NCBI RefSeq assembly: GCF_002802965.1
Contig: NZ_NXGA01000001.1
Coordinates: 3,436,388 to 3,500,387, forward strand
Reading direction: 5' to 3'
DNA length: 64,000 nucleotides
Source of the DNA: Sporolactobacillus pectinivorans
GTDB taxonomy: Bacteria > Bacillota > Bacilli > Bacillales > Sporolactobacillaceae
Shown: in pieces, positions 35,469-45,969 of the stretch
Numbering within the stretch: position 1 is the first letter of the stretch
Layout: each line of letters starts with the position of its first letter
Translations under genes and position numbers: made by a program
The notes under the pieces: model-generated
The model's input: the letters and a program-made list of their open reading frames with translations, nothing else
Told to the model about the DNA's origin: nothing
Databases searched by the model: none

Positions 35469-38400
35469 TTAATATCTGACATCCAGTACAAAACTTTTTA
35501 TTACTTTATGATCATCGGAAAGCGAAAGAGCTTGTTTTTCAAAAAAATCTTTTGCCTTCTCTAAAGTCATCTGATCTTTCCTTTTCTTTCTATCCTCATC
35601 TATCCATTTTTTGCAATCAAACCATCCAACAAGATATAAACCACAATCGGTTTTATTATTTCTTAAATAGCGATTTACTAGTTGCTCTTCCATCGCAGTC
35701 ATCAATCCAGGATTCCAGTTGCCTTTTATCTCAATTACTACACTAACTTCACCAAGATCATCATTCTGATGATTTTTTATTACCGCATTAACTAGAATAT
35801 CAGTTCGTTCTCCTTGATTTGAGCCTTGGGTTCTCCTTATCTCCACTTCTCTGTTTAAAATTATTCCCCTGTTCTGAAGATCATCCTCAAGGTGTCCCTT
35901 AATGAAATCCGAAAACTCTACTTCTTTACGAGGTTTGTATTTTCCATCTCCAGCATCTATCCATAATAAGAAAGTTCTTGGAGTCTCACCATGTAATTTT
36001 TGTTCTAGACGGTACAATGAATCAATAATTACATTAAGAAGTTGCTCACTACTGCCAACTAATCTATTATTATTGTTAGCTAATAGCTGTACTACCTCTT
36101 TGGGTCTAGGCGGAATCCACGTTCTTTTCCGTGTATTGAATTGAGAAGTTAATAACATCCATTTTAATGAGGGCAGTTGAGGTAAAGTTCTTACAATTAT
36201 TTTGACTGATTGTAACGATTTTATCGTCCCCATCTCACTAAGATTTCTGATAATAGAATCTCTAAAAGTAGCAACATTCTCACGAGGAGTAACAAAATGT
36301 GCTCCTAAATCATTGTCGTGATTCGGATCCTCATCCATTGGGAACTCATTAGATAACCAGATATAAAGATCTGCTAACTGTTTCTCTTCAAGTTTTAAAG
36401 TTTGCCCCAAATGAGCTATCCTAGTTGAGAATCTTTCAAATAACTGCTTTCCAAAATTAGTTTGACTTTGGATCTTTCCCCATATTACCGCCCAATATTC
36501 TCCTGGTTGAAAAATAAGAAGTTCACTAATTATTGCCGACGTTCTTGACCAGTCTACTTTATCTTCAGGTGTATTCAATGGTAGAAGACACGATATTATA
36601 AACTCACCGGTACTTTTAATATTATGTGTAAATAATTCGTGTAATAGTGTCGCCATAGTTTCAAGCTCTAAATCATTCAGCCTCAATTTGTTAAAAATTG
36701 CATTAACCAGCTTTTGATCCCAGCATTTATCAACAGTTCGTATAATAAATGTGTTTTTTAATTTTTTATCCTCGTCATCTATGAATGACAATAAATAGCG
36801 AATAATTTCATTTGGTACGATATGATAAGCTTGCGTTATCAATAAGATTTCATCCTTTTCTTCATCACTTCCTGTAGAAACTGGATAGCCTAATATAATA
36901 GGTATCCATTTCATCCACAAGTCTTTGGATAAACTCGATATAAATTCTGGATCCATTAATATCAATAGTCTGAAAGCACGAAATTGAGAGATCTGTTCGA
37001 TACCAAAACGCTTTGTTTTCAACCAATTTACTACATCAATATTCTTAGTGTTAATATATAACTTTGATGCATCCATTATCTCTTTTTTAATTGATGAATT
37101 TACTAGCTGCCATATGGGTAAATTGGCCAAATTTGAATCTAAATTGCTGATATCATTGTTTGCCATGTATATATTAAGCTGCAACCAATTGTCTACCTCC
37201 CCCTTTCTAATTCTCTCCAGATACCTTGTGACTCCTTCTGCCGAGTTTTTTCTTTCTGTACTTCTTAATGATGTTTGCTCCCTATTACGTTGATAGATAT
37301 CTTTTTGTTCTTTAGCTTGAACGGAATTCAATGAAACCGCATTATAAATATAACCACATTCACTTTTAATAATGGGCTGATTGATCACGATTTTATAAAG
37401 TTTGATAACTTGGGCTGGTATATTGGCATCAAATGCAGAGTGGATCAATTTTGCTAATAGGATTTGCTTTTCTTGATCTTTTTCTTTTAAAAATTCATCT
37501 ATTAACCAAAAAAAGTCATTTTTAATAGTTAGATTTGTAAATATGAGATTTCTCATATTTTGTTCATTTGGCCCTAAGTCAATTAATTTCAAAAGTAGTT
37601 TTCTTCTTTTTTCACTCTCATTTAAAAGACTGGAAGAGAAAGGTAGAGCATTAAATTGTTTAATTCTCGATAAGACTGCTGCAGCAAAGGGGGTAAAGAT
37701 ATCAGGTGAATAAAAATTATCCCAGGCTTTTTGTAATATTGCGTTAATAAAGTCTCTGAACGGATAATCTAATTGTTCTTGAGTGGGTTGCATTTCAACC
37801 CATTTAAGTCCATCAGAAAGATGTTTAATATCCATCCTTTCTATGATGCCATGGGCGATAAACATTCTGTATGTTCCCAAAAAATTGTGTCTCTTTGGAT
37901 TTTTTAATAACGAGAACATGTCTTTAGTAGCCAAATAATCCGGCCAAAGTATCCGAAGAGCTATTCCCTTTAATTCATCATCTGGATCATCACCAAGTTC
38001 TGATTTTGCGAGAGGTAATAACTTTAACTTTTGATCATCATTTCCCAACTTTTCAATAAATAGTTCGGCATATTTTCTTATTTGTATTGGCTCACTTTTA
38101 TCTAGACTGATTTTTAAAATTGAATCCCCAAATTCTTTTAATCCGCATGCCTCTGCTATTTGAATGGCATTTTCTCTCACTATTACTTTCTCATTATGAT
38201 CGACAATAATTGGAAATATCAATTCCCCTATTCCTGGGAAATCTAGTTTTTCATATTGTTTAGAGATGCCAAACCAGTCCCAATAAACAACCTTGTCATT
38301 TTCAAATTGTTTGAGTATTCCTAGGATTAACTGCTTTTTATCTTCATAACAAATATGTGTCAAATCCCCATGAAGCAGTATTATAGGATTAATCGCTGAT

Positions 38401-39620
38401 ATTCTTTTAAAGATATCATTCCTTATTGATGCGACCCAAGACATAACTTCATAAAGTTGTGGCACTAACGCTCCGTTTTCAAAGGGATGCTCCAATAAAC
38501 TCATTATTTGATTAGTTGTAGCCTCATTACTTAGTATAAATTGTACTGCTAAAAAATCAGCGTATGTCTGATGTGCCCAACCCAAACAGTGCATATCTCT
38601 TGCAGAAAACAAACCAGTAGATAAAACTTCTTTAATCTGGCTTTCATTTAGTATAAATTTATCGTTGTTATCACCACATGCTTTGATGATTTCCGCAATA
38701 CTTACGTCTTCCTCAGGAATATCTCCGTAATCGAGCTCAGTCCAAATAGCAAATTTATTTGAAAAAACTGTAATTGCAGCTATCAATGTAGCGATTATAT
38801 ATCTCTGTTCCGAAGATAATTTTCCTGTTCTTCTGGAATCAATTCGACTCTCATTATTTTCACTACAAAGCAATTTGCATCCATCTTTATATAAATCAAA
38901 TTGATCATTAGAAAATTCTCCATATCGTTTAAAGCGATTCAAAAGAAATTTTAAAGTAATTGGTTTAATAGATAATGAAACTGCTTTTTTTGATAAGAGT
39001 TCTTTGATAAAACGATTCGGATCGATATTGTTCATTTTTGCAGCTTGTTCTATATCTGATTTTCGTAATGGCACTAGTTCATATATACCAATGTTTTCTT
39101 TTCCCCAAAGATCCGACAAACTTATTTCAAAGGATTTGGCCCAATCGCCTGTTCTGCAAGCAATTTTTAAGTACAAACGATCGATAGGACACTTCTTTAA
39201 TTCTTCTATTAATAATTCTGCTACATTATCCATACGTAATAAGCATTCATCCAAACTGTCAAAAATGAGAATCAGACTTTCTTTGCTTTTTCTCCAGGCA
39301 ATAAAGTCTGGATTATCAAATAGATTACGATATAAACTTGTCTCACTTCCAAATGCTTTAAGATCAATAAAAAGTGTCTTATCTTTAGCTTTATGTAATT
39401 TCTGTATTTCTTTATTTAGAGCACTGGTTTTACCTATGCCTGGTTCACCCAGTAATATTAAACATTTAAAATGTGATATTTGATCAAAAGGAACTACATC
39501 AGGATTATTAATGTTCCCATACTTTGACTCTGAGTTACTTAGAAAACCTTCACTAGTGAAATTAAGGCGTCCATCACGAGTACACCAAAATCGTTTCCAA
39601 GGATATATTAGATTTGTCAA
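35469..39620 (-). CDS. Giant NACHT-like STAND NTPase with C-terminal PD-(D/E)XK nuclease domain
   Basis: A 1383-residue protein. NTPase domain: Walker A GEPGIGKT at 58-65 and Walker B LILIFDSLDE at 116-125, then the sensor and winged-helix part (PLRKSDIEQAAK, SIKPITLKFLLNRF) as in NACHT proteins. Residues about 450-1200 are helical, HEAT-like repeats, a likely sensor. The C-terminus has a nuclease pattern: Glu in REVEIRR, Asp in ERTDILVNAV, ExK at 1297-1299 in VVIEIKGNW, and a following Gln in MEEQL. There is no N-terminal effector, unlike most Avs proteins. The TTG start follows GGAGGG. It lies 87 bases after hsdR and directly precedes the cN-I gene. Confidence 0.82.
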   Translation of the reverse strand: MTNLIYPWKRFWCTRDGRLNFTSEGFLSNSESKYGNINNPDVVPFDQISHFKCLILLGEPGIGKTSALNKEIQKLHKAKDKTLFIDLKAFGSETSLYRNLFDNPDFIAWRKSKESLILIFDSLDECLLRMDNVAELLIEELKKCPIDRLYLKIACRTGDWAKSFEISLSDLWGKENIGIYELVPLRKSDIEQAAKMNNIDPNRFIKELLSKKAVSLSIKPITLKFLLNRFKRYGEFSNDQFDLYKDGCKLLCSENNESRIDSRRTGKLSSEQRYIIATLIAAITVFSNKFAIWTELDYGDIPEEDVSIAEIIKACGDNNDKFILNESQIKEVLSTGLFSARDMHCLGWAHQTYADFLAVQFILSNEATTNQIMSLLEHPFENGALVPQLYEVMSWVASIRNDIFKRISAINPIILLHGDLTHICYEDKKQLILGILKQFENDKVVYWDWFGISKQYEKLDFPGIGELIFPIIVDHNEKVIVRENAIQIAEACGLKEFGDSILKISLDKSEPIQIRKYAELFIEKLGNDDQKLKLLPLAKSELGDDPDDELKGIALRILWPDYLATKDMFSLLKNPKRHNFLGTYRMFIAHGIIERMDIKHLSDGLKWVEMQPTQEQLDYPFRDFINAILQKAWDNFYSPDIFTPFAAAVLSRIKQFNALPFSSSLLNESEKRRKLLLKLIDLGPNEQNMRNLIFTNLTIKNDFFWLIDEFLKEKDQEKQILLAKLIHSAFDANIPAQVIKLYKIVINQPIIKSECGYIYNAVSLNSVQAKEQKDIYQRNREQTSLRSTERKNSAEGVTRYLERIRKGEVDNWLQLNIYMANNDISNLDSNLANLPIWQLVNSSIKKEIMDASKLYINTKNIDVVNWLKTKRFGIEQISQFRAFRLLILMDPEFISSLSKDLWMKWIPIILGYPVSTGSDEEKDEILLITQAYHIVPNEIIRYLLSFIDDEDKKLKNTFIIRTVDKCWDQKLVNAIFNKLRLNDLELETMATLLHELFTHNIKSTGEFIISCLLPLNTPEDKVDWSRTSAIISELLIFQPGEYWAVIWGKIQSQTNFGKQLFERFSTRIAHLGQTLKLEEKQLADLYIWLSNEFPMDEDPNHDNDLGAHFVTPRENVATFRDSIIRNLSEMGTIKSLQSVKIIVRTLPQLPSLKWMLLTSQFNTRKRTWIPPRPKEVVQLLANNNNRLVGSSEQLLNVIIDSLYRLEQKLHGETPRTFLLWIDAGDGKYKPRKEVEFSDFIKGHLEDDLQNRGIILNREVEIRRTQGSNQGERTDILVNAVIKNHQNDDLGEVSVVIEIKGNWNPGLMTAMEEQLVNRYLRNNKTDCGLYLVGWFDCKKWIDEDRKKRKDQMTLEKAKDFFEKQALSLSDDHKVIKSFVLDVRY

Positions 39621-39707
39621 TGCAATCCCTCCTCAATTAATTAATAAAGTTAGTAGGTAATTGTTTACAATATGTGTATGAAATTGGAAAATCAAATAAT
39701 TTTTTTG

Positions 39708-42700
39708 TCAGATCTCGTAGCTAGTTTTATCCTCCGCCGCCATCTGCGCCCCAAGCATCCCATCATACGTCGAATTCTCTGCCTTCGACATAAGGTTGAC
39801 CTGCCGCATGACAATTTCCAGTGCTTCTTTGGCCTGATCTGGTGGATAATTGTACTTCTTCAGGAGTCGACGAACGGTTCGACGCATCATTGCCTGTGCC
39901 TGGGTTCGCACATTGAAATCGACAGTGACATTTCGCCGGATGGAACTGGTCAACTCTTGGGCGATTTTCTTCAAGGTGTCGTCATCATAGAATTCTTTGG
40001 CCGCTTTGTTATCGGAAAGGGCATAATAGAAGGCAATTTCATCCTTGTTCAGACCCAATTTCTCTTCATCAGCACTCATTTGGCGGATCTGTTTGGCCAT
40101 TTTAATCAGTTCTTCAATGACTTCGGCGTTAGTGATTGATTGGTTTCTGTATTTATTGAGCGACTTCTTCAGCTTTTCCGAGAAGAGTTCGGACTTCACC
40201 AGATTGGTTCGTTCCATCACTTTGATCTCGCCTTCGAGCAGCTTTTTCAACATTTCTCTGGCGAGGTTTTTCGTTTTCATCGATTGGACTTCCTTCAGGA
40301 ACTGTTCATCCAACAGAGAGATTTCCGGCTGCTTCAGGCCCATCGTTTCAAAGACATCGATAACTTCTTCGGAGATAATCGACCGCTCTAGCATTTGACT
40401 GACGCGCTGCTCGATCGCTTTTTTGCCAATCCCACTTTTCCCCTTGTTTTGCAGCTTAACCAAGCTCGCCTTAACCGCTTTGAAATAGCCGACTTCCAGA
40501 GTCACAGCCTTACCGGGTTCGGTTGCAGAGCAAAGTCCATGCGCTTTGCCTAATTCCGTGGCAAACTGAATGAAGTTTTTTTGTTCCGTTTCGTCTTTTC
40601 CCAAGACAAAGTCCATACCAGCTGTGATGGCCCGGATTCGTTTGACCTGAGACTTTCCAAAATAATCGCTGTAATCCAGGCCATGGAATATATCTCTGAC
40701 AATTTCCAGCTTCTCCTGCATCACTGCAATGGCTGCCGGCATATCGATTCCCGTATTTTTCTTGTCGCTATCCGTGTATTGGTTCAACGCCTTTTTCAGG
40801 CTTTCAAGGATACCAATGTAGTCGACAACGACGCCACCTTCCTTATCCTTGAAAACACGGTTGACGCGGGCGATGGCCTGCATCAGGTTGTGTCCCTTCA
40901 TCGGTTTGTCGATATACATCGTATTGAGTGAAGGCACATCAAATCCGGTCAGCCACATGTCGCGGACAATCACAATCTTGAGCGGATCGTTGTTGTCTTT
41001 CATCCGCTTCGACAGCGTATCGCGGCGCTGTTTGCCACCAACATGCTTCTGCAGCCGCTCATCATCGGCGGCGCTTCCCGTCATGACGACTTTAATTTTG
41101 CCTTTGTCGACAGCGTCACTATGCCACTCCGGCCGCAGCACCACAATCGCATCATAGAGTGCAACGCAGATTTTCCGACTCATGCAGACAATCATGGCTT
41201 TGCCGTTCATCACTTTTTCCTTTGCTTCAAAGTGCTGGACAATATCTTTAGCCAGCTTTTTGATCCGGTTGGGCGAACCGACCACCGATTCCAGCCGGGA
41301 CCATTTGGCCTTATTCTTTTCCCGTTCCGCCTCTTCCTGGCCTTCCGTAATCTCGTCAAATTCCTCGTCCAGTTCCTTCAAGACATCGTCATCCGCTTCG
41401 AGTTTTATAATCCGGTTTTCATAATATATCTTAACCGTTGCTTTGTCCTCGACTGAGCGGGTCATATCGTATATATCAATGTAATCCCCAAAAACAGCCG
41501 GTGTTGACTTATCCTCAAACTCAATCGGCGTTCCGGTAAAGCCAATATAGGAGGCATTGGGCAGCGTATCACGCATGTATTTGGCATAGCCAAATTTCAC
41601 ATTCCCGGTCTTTATGTTCGTTTTCGCACTCAGTCCGTACTGGCTGCGATGCGCTTCATCTGCGATAATAATCACATTGCGGCGATCAGTTAAAACCGGC
41701 ATCTCGCCATCATCCGGTTTGAACTTCTGAATGGTTGTAAAAATGATGCCGCCGGAAACGCGATCATTGAGCAGATCATAAAGTCCGTTGATCTCCATAG
41801 AATGATCACTCGCCTGTGTTTTCTTCTGTTCGTCGCTCAGTTTTCGAATGTCCGCCTGCTTAGGTTCCTGCCGCAGAATTTCTTCCGATCTGACAAAAGT
41901 CGTATAGAGTTGATCGTCCAGATCATTGCGATCGGTAATTACGACAATCGTCGGGTTGTTCAGTTGACGGACAAGCGCCGCAGCGTAGAAGACCATTGAG
42001 AAACTCTTCCCTGATCCCTGAGTATGCCAGACCACACCGATTTTTCGGTTGCCAGTTATACTCGTTGCCATTTTTGTTTTCTCGATTGCCTTTTTCACCG
42101 CAAAATATTGATGATAGGCCGCCAAAATTTTTGTCAGTGTTTTCTTGGCCCCGAGCTTTTTACCTTGTTGATCATAGTTCTCAGAACTGGATGTTTGGAA
42201 AAGGATGAAGTGCGTTATGATGTCAAGAATGTGCGGCCGGGACAACATACCCCGAAACAGTGTTTCATACTGCGGCATGGAAAGAGGGGCCACAGTCTCG
42301 CCATCCTCACTTCGCCAATTCATGAAACGTTCGAAGTTTGAGGTGAGGGTTCCCGCCTTGGCATTGATGCCGTCAGAAATGATGCAAAAGGCATTGTAAT
42401 AGAAGAGACTTTCGATATCCTTCTTGTAGGTCTGAATCTGATTGTAGGCATTTTCGATCCCGACATTGTCATCAGAGGCCGATTTCAACTCGACCACAAC
42501 AAGCGGCAGACCGTTGATGAAGAGAATCAGGTCCGGTCGCCTTTTTTCCTGGCCAATAATCGTAAACTGGTTCACAACAAGAAAATTATTCTGTTCCGGA
42601 TGAGCTAAGTTAATCAAATAGACACGCTTTGTGCGAATCAGATCATTCTCCTTAAAGGAAACCTCGATTCCTTCCGTCAGCAGCTTATGGAAATAGTGAT

Positions 42701-42965
42701 TATTCTCAGCCAAAGAAGGACTGTTGAACGTGACCAACTGACGAAAGGCATCATCTAGAGCCTCTCTCGGAATATCCGGATTAATCCGGAAGAGCGCGTC
42801 TTTAACGCGATTCTCAAGAATAATCCCTTTATAATCCTGGCGCTCAGGGTCCTTGCCATCGCAGGCAATATCCGGCCCAAACTGATACTCATAACCTAGT
42901 TCCTCCAAAATTTCAATCGCAGCCTTTTCAAGAAAGTCTTCCGTAAAATTTTCCGCCCGACCCAT
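39708..42965 (-). CDS. hsdR: Type I restriction enzyme, R (restriction/translocase) subunit
   Basis: A 1085-residue HsdR. The nuclease domain has Asp145 and E159-x-K161 (RRPDLILFI, LVVVELKSA). The motor has Walker A HTQGSGKS at 314-321, IIADEAHRSQYG, FTGTPIEF and the late IARVNRVFKDKEGGVVVDYI. The C-terminal helical domain binds the HsdM/HsdS core. It uses ATP to translocate DNA and cuts far from the site. It is the last hsd gene, 23 bases after a 67-residue ORF. Confidence 0.95.
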   Translation of the reverse strand: MGRAENFTEDFLEKAAIEILEELGYEYQFGPDIACDGKDPERQDYKGIILENRVKDALFRINPDIPREALDDAFRQLVTFNSPSLAENNHYFHKLLTEGIEVSFKENDLIRTKRVYLINLAHPEQNNFLVVNQFTIIGQEKRRPDLILFINGLPLVVVELKSASDDNVGIENAYNQIQTYKKDIESLFYYNAFCIISDGINAKAGTLTSNFERFMNWRSEDGETVAPLSMPQYETLFRGMLSRPHILDIITHFILFQTSSSENYDQQGKKLGAKKTLTKILAAYHQYFAVKKAIEKTKMATSITGNRKIGVVWHTQGSGKSFSMVFYAAALVRQLNNPTIVVITDRNDLDDQLYTTFVRSEEILRQEPKQADIRKLSDEQKKTQASDHSMEINGLYDLLNDRVSGGIIFTTIQKFKPDDGEMPVLTDRRNVIIIADEAHRSQYGLSAKTNIKTGNVKFGYAKYMRDTLPNASYIGFTGTPIEFEDKSTPAVFGDYIDIYDMTRSVEDKATVKIYYENRIIKLEADDDVLKELDEEFDEITEGQEEAEREKNKAKWSRLESVVGSPNRIKKLAKDIVQHFEAKEKVMNGKAMIVCMSRKICVALYDAIVVLRPEWHSDAVDKGKIKVVMTGSAADDERLQKHVGGKQRRDTLSKRMKDNNDPLKIVIVRDMWLTGFDVPSLNTMYIDKPMKGHNLMQAIARVNRVFKDKEGGVVVDYIGILESLKKALNQYTDSDKKNTGIDMPAAIAVMQEKLEIVRDIFHGLDYSDYFGKSQVKRIRAITAGMDFVLGKDETEQKNFIQFATELGKAHGLCSATEPGKAVTLEVGYFKAVKASLVKLQNKGKSGIGKKAIEQRVSQMLERSIISEEVIDVFETMGLKQPEISLLDEQFLKEVQSMKTKNLAREMLKKLLEGEIKVMERTNLVKSELFSEKLKKSLNKYRNQSITNAEVIEELIKMAKQIRQMSADEEKLGLNKDEIAFYYALSDNKAAKEFYDDDTLKKIAQELTSSIRRNVTVDFNVRTQAQAMMRRTVRRLLKKYNYPPDQAKEALEIVMRQVNLMSKAENSTYDGMLGAQMAAEDKTSYEI

Positions 42966-42988
42966 TGGTGCTTCCCCCTTTCCCAGCC

Positions 42989-43192
42989 CTATTTGAACAA
43001 TTTCTTCAGCAAAGAAAAAATATCAAAAGTCGTTCTATGGTAAACCTTGTTATAAAAATACTTCTTCGGATTCCGAACCCAGCCATAACCTCTCGGCATC
43101 TTAAGGCCTGCCCTCTGGACAATCTGGCGTTTGATGCTTGTCCGTGCCGCAATTCTTTTCTTCAAACTCGGTTTTCTCATTCCGAACTTCAT
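42989..43192 (-). CDS. Small basic protein encoded between hsdS and hsdR
   Basis: A 67-residue, very basic protein ([20 protein letters not shown] at the start, GWVRNPKKYFYNKVYHRTTF later). The ATG overlaps the hsdS stop (ATGA), so it is translationally coupled. The pattern of an initial [11 protein letters not shown] and later NPKKxxYNKVY is one I recall in small unannotated Bacillota proteins, with no known function. Its position in a restriction operon may be chance or may reflect a role in assembly or control of the R-M complex. Confidence 0.65.
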   Translation of the reverse strand: MKFGMRKPSLKKRIAARTSIKRQIVQRAGLKMPRGYGWVRNPKKYFYNKVYHRTTFDIFSLLKKLFK

Positions 43193-44442
43193 TGAACCAC
43201 ACCCTCTTTTTCAAGGGATACCCTGATCTCGCCGGACATCAGTTTGGGGAGGAGGGCGTTTCGTAAATTCATGAGGTAAGCTTTTTCATTGTTATTACAG
43301 CTCATCCTGTCCATAAATTTATCCATGATGTTTTCAAATTTTATTAATAATGTATCTTCACAAATGATTAATCTTAACTTCTTCAACGAAGCAATTGTTA
43401 AAGCTTTTTGAGTAGAACCTATTTTGATAGAATCTAGACTTTTCTTTCCTTCCGAAGATACAAGCCATGAATAGATATAATTACTAAATTCTTTTTTAGC
43501 GTAATTCCTAAACCAAGTAAGGTTCCCATCTTTAAAATAAAATTTTTCATTTGTCACTCTAAAAGGGACACCAAGTGTTCCAACAGATGTCAACAAAATA
43601 TCACCTTTCACAGGTACTGAATGTTTCTCTTTAATTTCATTATATTTTTCTAGGCTGATATACAATTCAGTAGAAATTATAGAGCCTTTACTTTTTTCAA
43701 TTATTTCCTTTCCTCTATAAAATGGAATTCCTTCATTTACATATTCATTCATAAAAATTCTTTTGCTTGAACTGATGTCACATATATCGTCTAGTTCTTC
43801 TACTTTCCACCCTTCCGGAATCATCCCAAGTTCACTCTCAACCATTTCACCGCCACTAGATTGATACGGTTCGCCGTTTTCATTTGGAAACTCAAAATCC
43901 ACAAACCAATGTTTGAAAATCTCCTGAGCCATCATTTCCAGTGTTTTGTTGATTTGAGTGTTGACTTCGATTTTATCATCTAAAGTTGAGAGAATGTTTG
44001 CAATGGAGTCTTGTAACTCCAAGGAGGGCAATTTCACTTCATAATTTAAGATGTGTTTTTTATCTCCCCTTGGCATTTTGGTTCCCTTAGCACCTGCCAT
44101 AACATAATCAAAAAAATTGTCACTTACCAAATTATAATAGAGATAAGAAGCATTGACTTCACTATTTGCTCTTATAACTAACACATCATTTGAGCAACCA
44201 CCGTTTCGATCTGCTAACCAAATTTTTTTGAAATATGGTCTTATGTTAGATATTAATATATCTCGTTCACCAAAACTTGTAACCTTTTTAACTTCAGGCA
44301 ATTTACTTGCTAATTCCACTCCTCCAATATTGGATACAAGGTTCTCAGTTGACACATAATTAGTTAAATCGATACTGTTAATGCTAACTTTTTCGTCAAC
44401 ATATTCGGCTATTTTCCCCAATCTCACTTGACTATATTCCAT
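43189..44442 (-). CDS. hsdS: Type I restriction-modification specificity subunit S
   Basis: About 417 residues with two target-recognition domains, each followed by a conserved helix: first TRD about 5-140 with [22 protein letters not shown], second TRD about 215-365 with [20 protein letters not shown]. The central [17 protein letters not shown] is the typical start of the second half. It sets the bipartite target site. ATG 44442 with AGGGGG upstream is preferred over TTG 44448. It overlaps the end of hsdM by 11 bases. The TRDs look intact, with no inverted-repeat shuffling cassette nearby. Confidence 0.93.
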   Translation of the reverse strand: MEYSQVRLGKIAEYVDEKVSINSIDLTNYVSTENLVSNIGGVELASKLPEVKKVTSFGERDILISNIRPYFKKIWLADRNGGCSNDVLVIRANSEVNASYLYYNLVSDNFFDYVMAGAKGTKMPRGDKKHILNYEVKLPSLELQDSIANILSTLDDKIEVNTQINKTLEMMAQEIFKHWFVDFEFPNENGEPYQSSGGEMVESELGMIPEGWKVEELDDICDISSSKRIFMNEYVNEGIPFYRGKEIIEKSKGSIISTELYISLEKYNEIKEKHSVPVKGDILLTSVGTLGVPFRVTNEKFYFKDGNLTWFRNYAKKEFSNYIYSWLVSSEGKKSLDSIKIGSTQKALTIASLKKLRLIICEDTLLIKFENIMDKFMDRMSCNNNEKAYLMNLRNALLPKLMSGEIRVSLEKEGVVQ

Positions 44443-45955
44443 ACCCAATCCCCCTAAGATTCTTCTTTATCTCGTCTTCAAGTTTATGAGATTGGGCGAA
44501 GAGTTCGGTAAGTTCACCGGTCAACTGATCCATTTTTTCATCAAACGGAATGCCGTCATCTTTTTCTTCTTCAATACCGACATATCGACCGGGCGTCAGG
44601 ATATAATCATTAGCCTTAACTTCGTCCAGTGCAGCCGATTTGCAGAAGCCTTTGATATCTTCATACTCCCCGTCTTTGTCTCTCCACTGATGATAGGTAC
44701 CGGCGATTTTCTTAATATCCTCCGGTTTGAGTTCGCGGTGACGGCGGTCAATCATGTCGCCAAGGTGACGAGCATCGAGGAACAGGATCTCATTTTCTCT
44801 GCTGCGCTGTTTGGCATTGCCCTTTTTATTGCGGTTGAGAATCCAAAGGGATACGGGAATGCTGACGGAATAAAACAGTCTGTCTGGCATGGCCACAATG
44901 CAATCAACCAAGTCGCTCTCGAGTAGATTTTTACGGATTTCCCCTTCATTGGATGTGCTGGTGCTGAGTGAACCGTTGGCGAGTACGACACCTGCCACCC
45001 CGCGCGGAGAGAGGTGGTAAATCATATGTTCCAGCCATGCATAGTTGGCGTTACCCTTTGGTGGTACGCCATAAGCCCAGCGGACATCCTCGGTCAGTTG
45101 TTCGCCGCCCCAATCACTGATATTGAACGGCGGATTAGCGAGTACGAAATCGGCCTTCAAGTTTTTGTGAAGATCATTATGGAATGTGTCGTCATGATGC
45201 GGTCCAATATCGCCTGCCAGACCGCGAATCGCTAGATTCATTTTGCAGATTTTCCAGGTGGTTGCGTTCAATTCCTGGCCGTAAATGGCCAGATCCGCGA
45301 GTCGCCCTTGATTTTCTGCAACAAATTTTTCGCTTTGGACAAACATGCCACCTGAACCGCAGCAAGGATCATAGACACGGCCTTTGAAGGGCTCGATCAT
45401 TGAAACCAGCGTTTTAACGACACCTGATGGCGTATAGAATTCACCGCCGCCCTTGCCTTCCGCTTCGGCAAACTTGCCAAGAAAATACTCATATACTCTG
45501 CCGAGTAGATCCTTTTCTTCATTCGTATACAGCTTAATCGTTGAGACGAGATCAACGAGTTCGCCGAGCCTTCGTTTGTCAATCTCTGGACGGGCGTAAC
45601 GTTTTTCAAGTACATTTTTCAAAGTTTCATTGTCTTTCTCGATCAAGATCATCGCATCGTCGATGATCTGACCAATTTTTTCACTCTTGGCATTGTCCCG
45701 GATATGGCTCCATCGGGCTTCTTTTGGTACCCAGAAAATGTTCTCAGCGAGATACTCATCAATCTCTTCTTCAAAACCCTCGCCTTCAGCAACGAGCGCA
45801 TTGAATTTCATCTCAAATTTATCCGATATGTATTTTAAAAAGATCAATCCCAGTACAACATGCTTGTACTCGCTGGCATCCATACTGCCGCGCAGTTTGT
45901 CCGCTGCCTTCCATAGTGTTTCTTCAAAACCGATGTTTGCGGTTGATTCTGTCAT
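44432..45955 (-). CDS. hsdM: Type I restriction-modification N6-adenine methyltransferase subunit M
   Basis: A 507-residue HsdM. The N-terminal helical domain ([20 protein letters not shown]) is followed by the SAM-binding motif [12 protein letters not shown] and the catalytic NPPF in [15 protein letters not shown]. It methylates adenine at the target site and is the core of the complex. ATG 45955 with GGAGAG upstream is chosen. It starts 14 bases after the XRE regulator stop, so it is probably co-transcribed from the regulated promoter. Confidence 0.95.
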   Translation of the reverse strand: MTESTANIGFEETLWKAADKLRGSMDASEYKHVVLGLIFLKYISDKFEMKFNALVAEGEGFEEEIDEYLAENIFWVPKEARWSHIRDNAKSEKIGQIIDDAMILIEKDNETLKNVLEKRYARPEIDKRRLGELVDLVSTIKLYTNEEKDLLGRVYEYFLGKFAEAEGKGGGEFYTPSGVVKTLVSMIEPFKGRVYDPCCGSGGMFVQSEKFVAENQGRLADLAIYGQELNATTWKICKMNLAIRGLAGDIGPHHDDTFHNDLHKNLKADFVLANPPFNISDWGGEQLTEDVRWAYGVPPKGNANYAWLEHMIYHLSPRGVAGVVLANGSLSTSTSNEGEIRKNLLESDLVDCIVAMPDRLFYSVSIPVSLWILNRNKKGNAKQRSRENEILFLDARHLGDMIDRRHRELKPEDIKKIAGTYHQWRDKDGEYEDIKGFCKSAALDEVKANDYILTPGRYVGIEEEKDDGIPFDEKMDQLTGELTELFAQSHKLEDEIKKNLRGIGYGI

Positions 45956-45969
45956 GATGATGTCTCTCC

